58,150 nt of DNA from Mycobacterium attenuatum (GTDB lineage Bacteria; Actinomycetota; Actinomycetes; Mycobacteriales; Mycobacteriaceae): assembly GCF_900566085.1 (NCBI RefSeq), contig NZ_UPHT01000086.1, positions 1-58,150 of the forward strand, given 5' to 3'. Positions within the stretch are counted from its first letter, which is position 1. Each line of letters begins with the position of its first letter. This document shows positions 55,979 through 58,150 of this stretch, in pieces. The notes below the pieces were generated by a model. The model searched no databases, had not been told where the DNA came from, and was given only the letters and a program-made list of their open reading frames with translations. Both the position numbers and the translations under genes were made by a program.

Positions 55979-57883
55979 ATGCCGCTCGAGGTTGGTCAGG
56001 TGTTCGCCGGATACACGATCCTTCGGCTGCTGGGCGCGGGCGGGATGGGCCAGGTATATCTGGCAAGGCATCCGCGGTTGCCACGCGAGGATGCGCTCAA
56101 GGTATTGCCGGTGGAATTGACTGCCGATGCCGAATATCGGGCGCGGTTTTTGCGTGAGGCCGACCTGGCGGCCGGTTTGTCTCATCCGCACATCGTGGGC
56201 ATCCATGATCGCGGCGAACATGAAGGCCATTTTTGGATTTCAATGGATTTCGTCGCCGGGACCGATTTGGGCCGGTTGCTGCGCGAGGACTATCCCGACG
56301 GAATGCCACTCGCCGAGGCGGTGCCGATTATCACCGCGGTCGCCTCGGCCCTGGACTATGCGCATCATCGTGGGCTGCTGCACCGTGACGTCAAACCGGC
56401 CAACATCTTGCTGACCGAACCCGACGAGCAGCCACAGCGGGTATTTCTGGCCGACTTCGGCATCGCGCGCAAGATCGACGACGCGACTCGTCTGACCGCG
56501 ACGGACATGACCGTCGGCACCGCGGCCTACGCGGCACCCGAGCAGTTGACCGGCGATGCCATCGACGGCCGTACCGACCAATATGCCTTGGCCTGCACGG
56601 CGTTTCACCTGCTCACCGGCGCCCAGCCGTACGGGAACTCCAACGCTGCGGTGGTGATCACCAAACACATCAGCGCGCCACCGCCGTCAATCGCTGGCTT
56701 GCGCCCGGGGTTGGCCGGCCTCGATTCAGTTTTCGCCAGGGCCATGGCCAAAAAGCCCGCCGACCGATTCGACAGCTGTGCAGAATTCGCTGCGCACCTG
56801 GGCCGGCAGCTGAGTGCGGACTTTTCTGACGCCCCTGTGGATTTCCCGGACACCCAACCTGCGATCGGTGCAACTGTGCCGGATCCGGCTTCGACCGCTA
56901 AACCAGGCGGGCAGCGGGCACCGCGGCGCCGCGACGTCCTGATCGGTGCCCTGGCGGGCGTAGCAATGCTGATCGCCGGTGGCGTTTTCGTGGCCGTCCA
57001 GCGCACTGGGCACCGAGAAAGTACCGGTGTGCCCCCCAGCGCCGCTGCGCCGGGCAAAGCGACACCTCCAGCGCCCAACACCGGGCCCTTCACCGGTGTA
57101 TACAAGGTCCAGTTCGGTCCGGCCACCAAACTCGCCGAGGCCCCCGCCGACGGCGCGAAGCAGACGACGGCCACCTATGCCGCGCGCTCGGTATGCGGGT
57201 CCGCCGGTTGCGTCGCCACCGCATCCCGCCTCAACGGCGAGATCAAGCTCGCGTCGACCATGGTGTTCGACGAAATCGACGGCCGCTGGGTGGCCGTTGC
57301 GATCGGATCAGTAAAGTGCCGAGATTCGGCCTCACGAATGTGGGAAGTGTTCACGCTGCAGCCCGGTCCCGGCGGCACCTTCACCGGCGAATATCGCGGT
57401 GCTGCAAGCAATTCCTGCGCTGAGAAGCGAACCGTGACGTTCACCCGCACCGGCGACGTCGACGTCGACAGCCTTCCCGACCCGGCCGCGCTGCCGGCGC
57501 GAGTGCCATCTCCCGCCGAAGCGCTGCACGGCCGCTACCACATCACGCGAGACTTCAGCAGCACCCTCCCGCAACAGCAGGCAGACGAAGACGTCACCAC
57601 CAGCTGCCTGCGCAGCGGCGATCAATGCATGAGCTACTTCTACTCACCAACCAGCGACACACCGCTGGTATTCAAAGACGACAGCTGGACGTTGGACCTC
57701 GAACAGGAGGCGAATTTCCCGGGCTGCATCGGCCTCTATCTGAAAACCAGCGGGAAGTATCCGCTGCCGCAACCGGCGCAGGATCCGATCACCCGGCTTA
57801 GCGGTCACGGTCATCATCAACAGTCCGGCTCCTGCGCAATGGATGTCGAGTTTGATGAAACGCTCGTCCGCACCGGCGATTAA
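55979..57883 (+). CDS. PknF-like receptor Ser/Thr protein kinase 3
   Basis: 634 residues. Kinase domain with [10 protein letters not shown], Lys41, [11 protein letters not shown] 159-161, [10 protein letters not shown] and APE 186-188, all intact. Linker about 280-318, transmembrane helix about 320-341 ([20 protein letters not shown]), Ala/Pro-rich neck, then the two-lobe ectodomain ([12 protein letters not shown] to [10 protein letters not shown]). Closest to the first kinase in overall design. It is 92 bp from the IS110-like gene at the window edge, so a further tandem copy or modC could lie beyond. Confidence 0.9.
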   Translation: MPLEVGQVFAGYTILRLLGAGGMGQVYLARHPRLPREDALKVLPVELTADAEYRARFLREADLAAGLSHPHIVGIHDRGEHEGHFWISMDFVAGTDLGRLLREDYPDGMPLAEAVPIITAVASALDYAHHRGLLHRDVKPANILLTEPDEQPQRVFLADFGIARKIDDATRLTATDMTVGTAAYAAPEQLTGDAIDGRTDQYALACTAFHLLTGAQPYGNSNAAVVITKHISAPPPSIAGLRPGLAGLDSVFARAMAKKPADRFDSCAEFAAHLGRQLSADFSDAPVDFPDTQPAIGATVPDPASTAKPGGQRAPRRRDVLIGALAGVAMLIAGGVFVAVQRTGHRESTGVPPSAAAPGKATPPAPNTGPFTGVYKVQFGPATKLAEAPADGAKQTTATYAARSVCGSAGCVATASRLNGEIKLASTMVFDEIDGRWVAVAIGSVKCRDSASRMWEVFTLQPGPGGTFTGEYRGAASNSCAEKRTVTFTRTGDVDVDSLPDPAALPARVPSPAEALHGRYHITRDFSSTLPQQQADEDVTTSCLRSGDQCMSYFYSPTSDTPLVFKDDSWTLDLEQEANFPGCIGLYLKTSGKYPLPQPAQDPITRLSGHGHHQQSGSCAMDVEFDETLVRTGD

Positions 57884-57975
57884 CGCCCGGCCCCGTCGCT
57901 TGGCGGCGACACGCTATTGCTGAGCCGGTTCCGCCGGGGCCGTATCCCGAAATTGCCGCTAGACATCCCCCGGTC

Positions 57976-58150
57976 TTAACGTGTCGAGCCGCCGCGGCGC
58001 CGGTGTGCCCAGGCTTTGTGTTGGTCGTAGCGGGTGTGGTGGCGTAGGCAGCCATGCAAGATGCCGACGAGGCGGTTGCCCAGGGCGCGCAGCGCTTGGT
58101 GGTGCCTGTCCCCGACGGCGCGGCGCTGGTCGTAGAAGGTGCGGGCACCG
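57976..58150 (-). CDS. IS110-family transposase, C-terminal fragment
   Basis: The last 57 residues of a minus-strand frame running off the window. TFYDQRRAVGDRHHQALRAL and LVGILHGCLRHHTRYDQHKA match the conserved C-terminal tail of IS110-type (DEDD/Tnp20) transposases in actinobacteria. The catalytic N-terminal domain lies outside the window, so intactness is unknown. Convergent with the third kinase. Confidence 0.8.
   Translation of the reverse strand, partial: GARTFYDQRRAVGDRHHQALRALGNRLVGILHGCLRHHTRYDQHKAWAHRRRGGSTR

Overview
The window reads as a slow-growing Mycobacterium close to the M. tuberculosis complex but outside it. GC content is high, GTG starts and 4-bp gene overlaps are common, and PE_PGRS and PPE genes are present. 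Gene order follows the H37Rv interval Rv1816 to Rv1858 almost gene for gene. I cannot name the species. H37Rv names come from my recall of protein sequences and synteny, not from a search. Both ends lie in insertion sequences (IS21-like on the left, IS110-like on the right), as expected if this is a draft contig broken at repeats.

Layout. 1-1630: IS21-like element whose outer edge folds back on itself. 1.75-9.4 kb: TetR regulator, VOC protein, FAD dehydrogenase, a 56-bp tandem repeat, a decayed PE_PGRS33-like gene, the BacA-type ABC importer and the ThDP enzyme IlvG. 9.5-14.8 kb: secA2, pgsA2 and a DUF881/sbp/DUF881 membrane trio. 14.8-21.6 kb: gcvH, garA, two MerR regulators, a bifunctional-nuclease-domain protein, and gcvB behind a tandem glycine riboswitch. 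21.6-30.5 kb: two alpha/beta hydrolases, a von Willebrand factor A surface protein, malate synthase and two CBS/CNNM-like membrane proteins. 30.7-35.9 kb: guaB1, gnd1, blaR, blaI, an IdeR-box-driven small RNA matching MrsI, and a hotdog thioesterase. 35.9-42.6 kb: an accessory block absent from H37Rv (APC permease, two PPE-SVP genes, a guanidine-hydrolase-type ureohydrolase). 42.7-51.99 kb: ureABCFGD, ndh, an LLM oxidoreductase, an SDR, modA and modB. 52-57.9 kb: three tandem PknF-like receptor kinases where modC would be expected.

The most interesting part is the block beside urease. The ureohydrolase at 41253-42416 carries the sequence signature of the Ni-dependent guanidine hydrolase GdmH. 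A sequence matching the guanidine-III (ykkC-III) riboswitch, with both pseudoknotted helices intact, sits in its leader. The divergent neighbour is the complete urease operon. Guanidine would go to urea plus ammonia and then to CO2 plus more ammonia, giving a guanidine-sensing nitrogen-salvage module. The two PPE proteins and the permease downstream are plausible uptake partners, but that link is inference.

The second accessory system is the kinase trio. Each gene has a -10 hexamer (TACGAT or TACCAT) exactly 6 nt before its ATG, so all three are predicted to be leaderless and separately transcribed. Each kinase ends in a Cys-rich ectodomain built from two related lobes.
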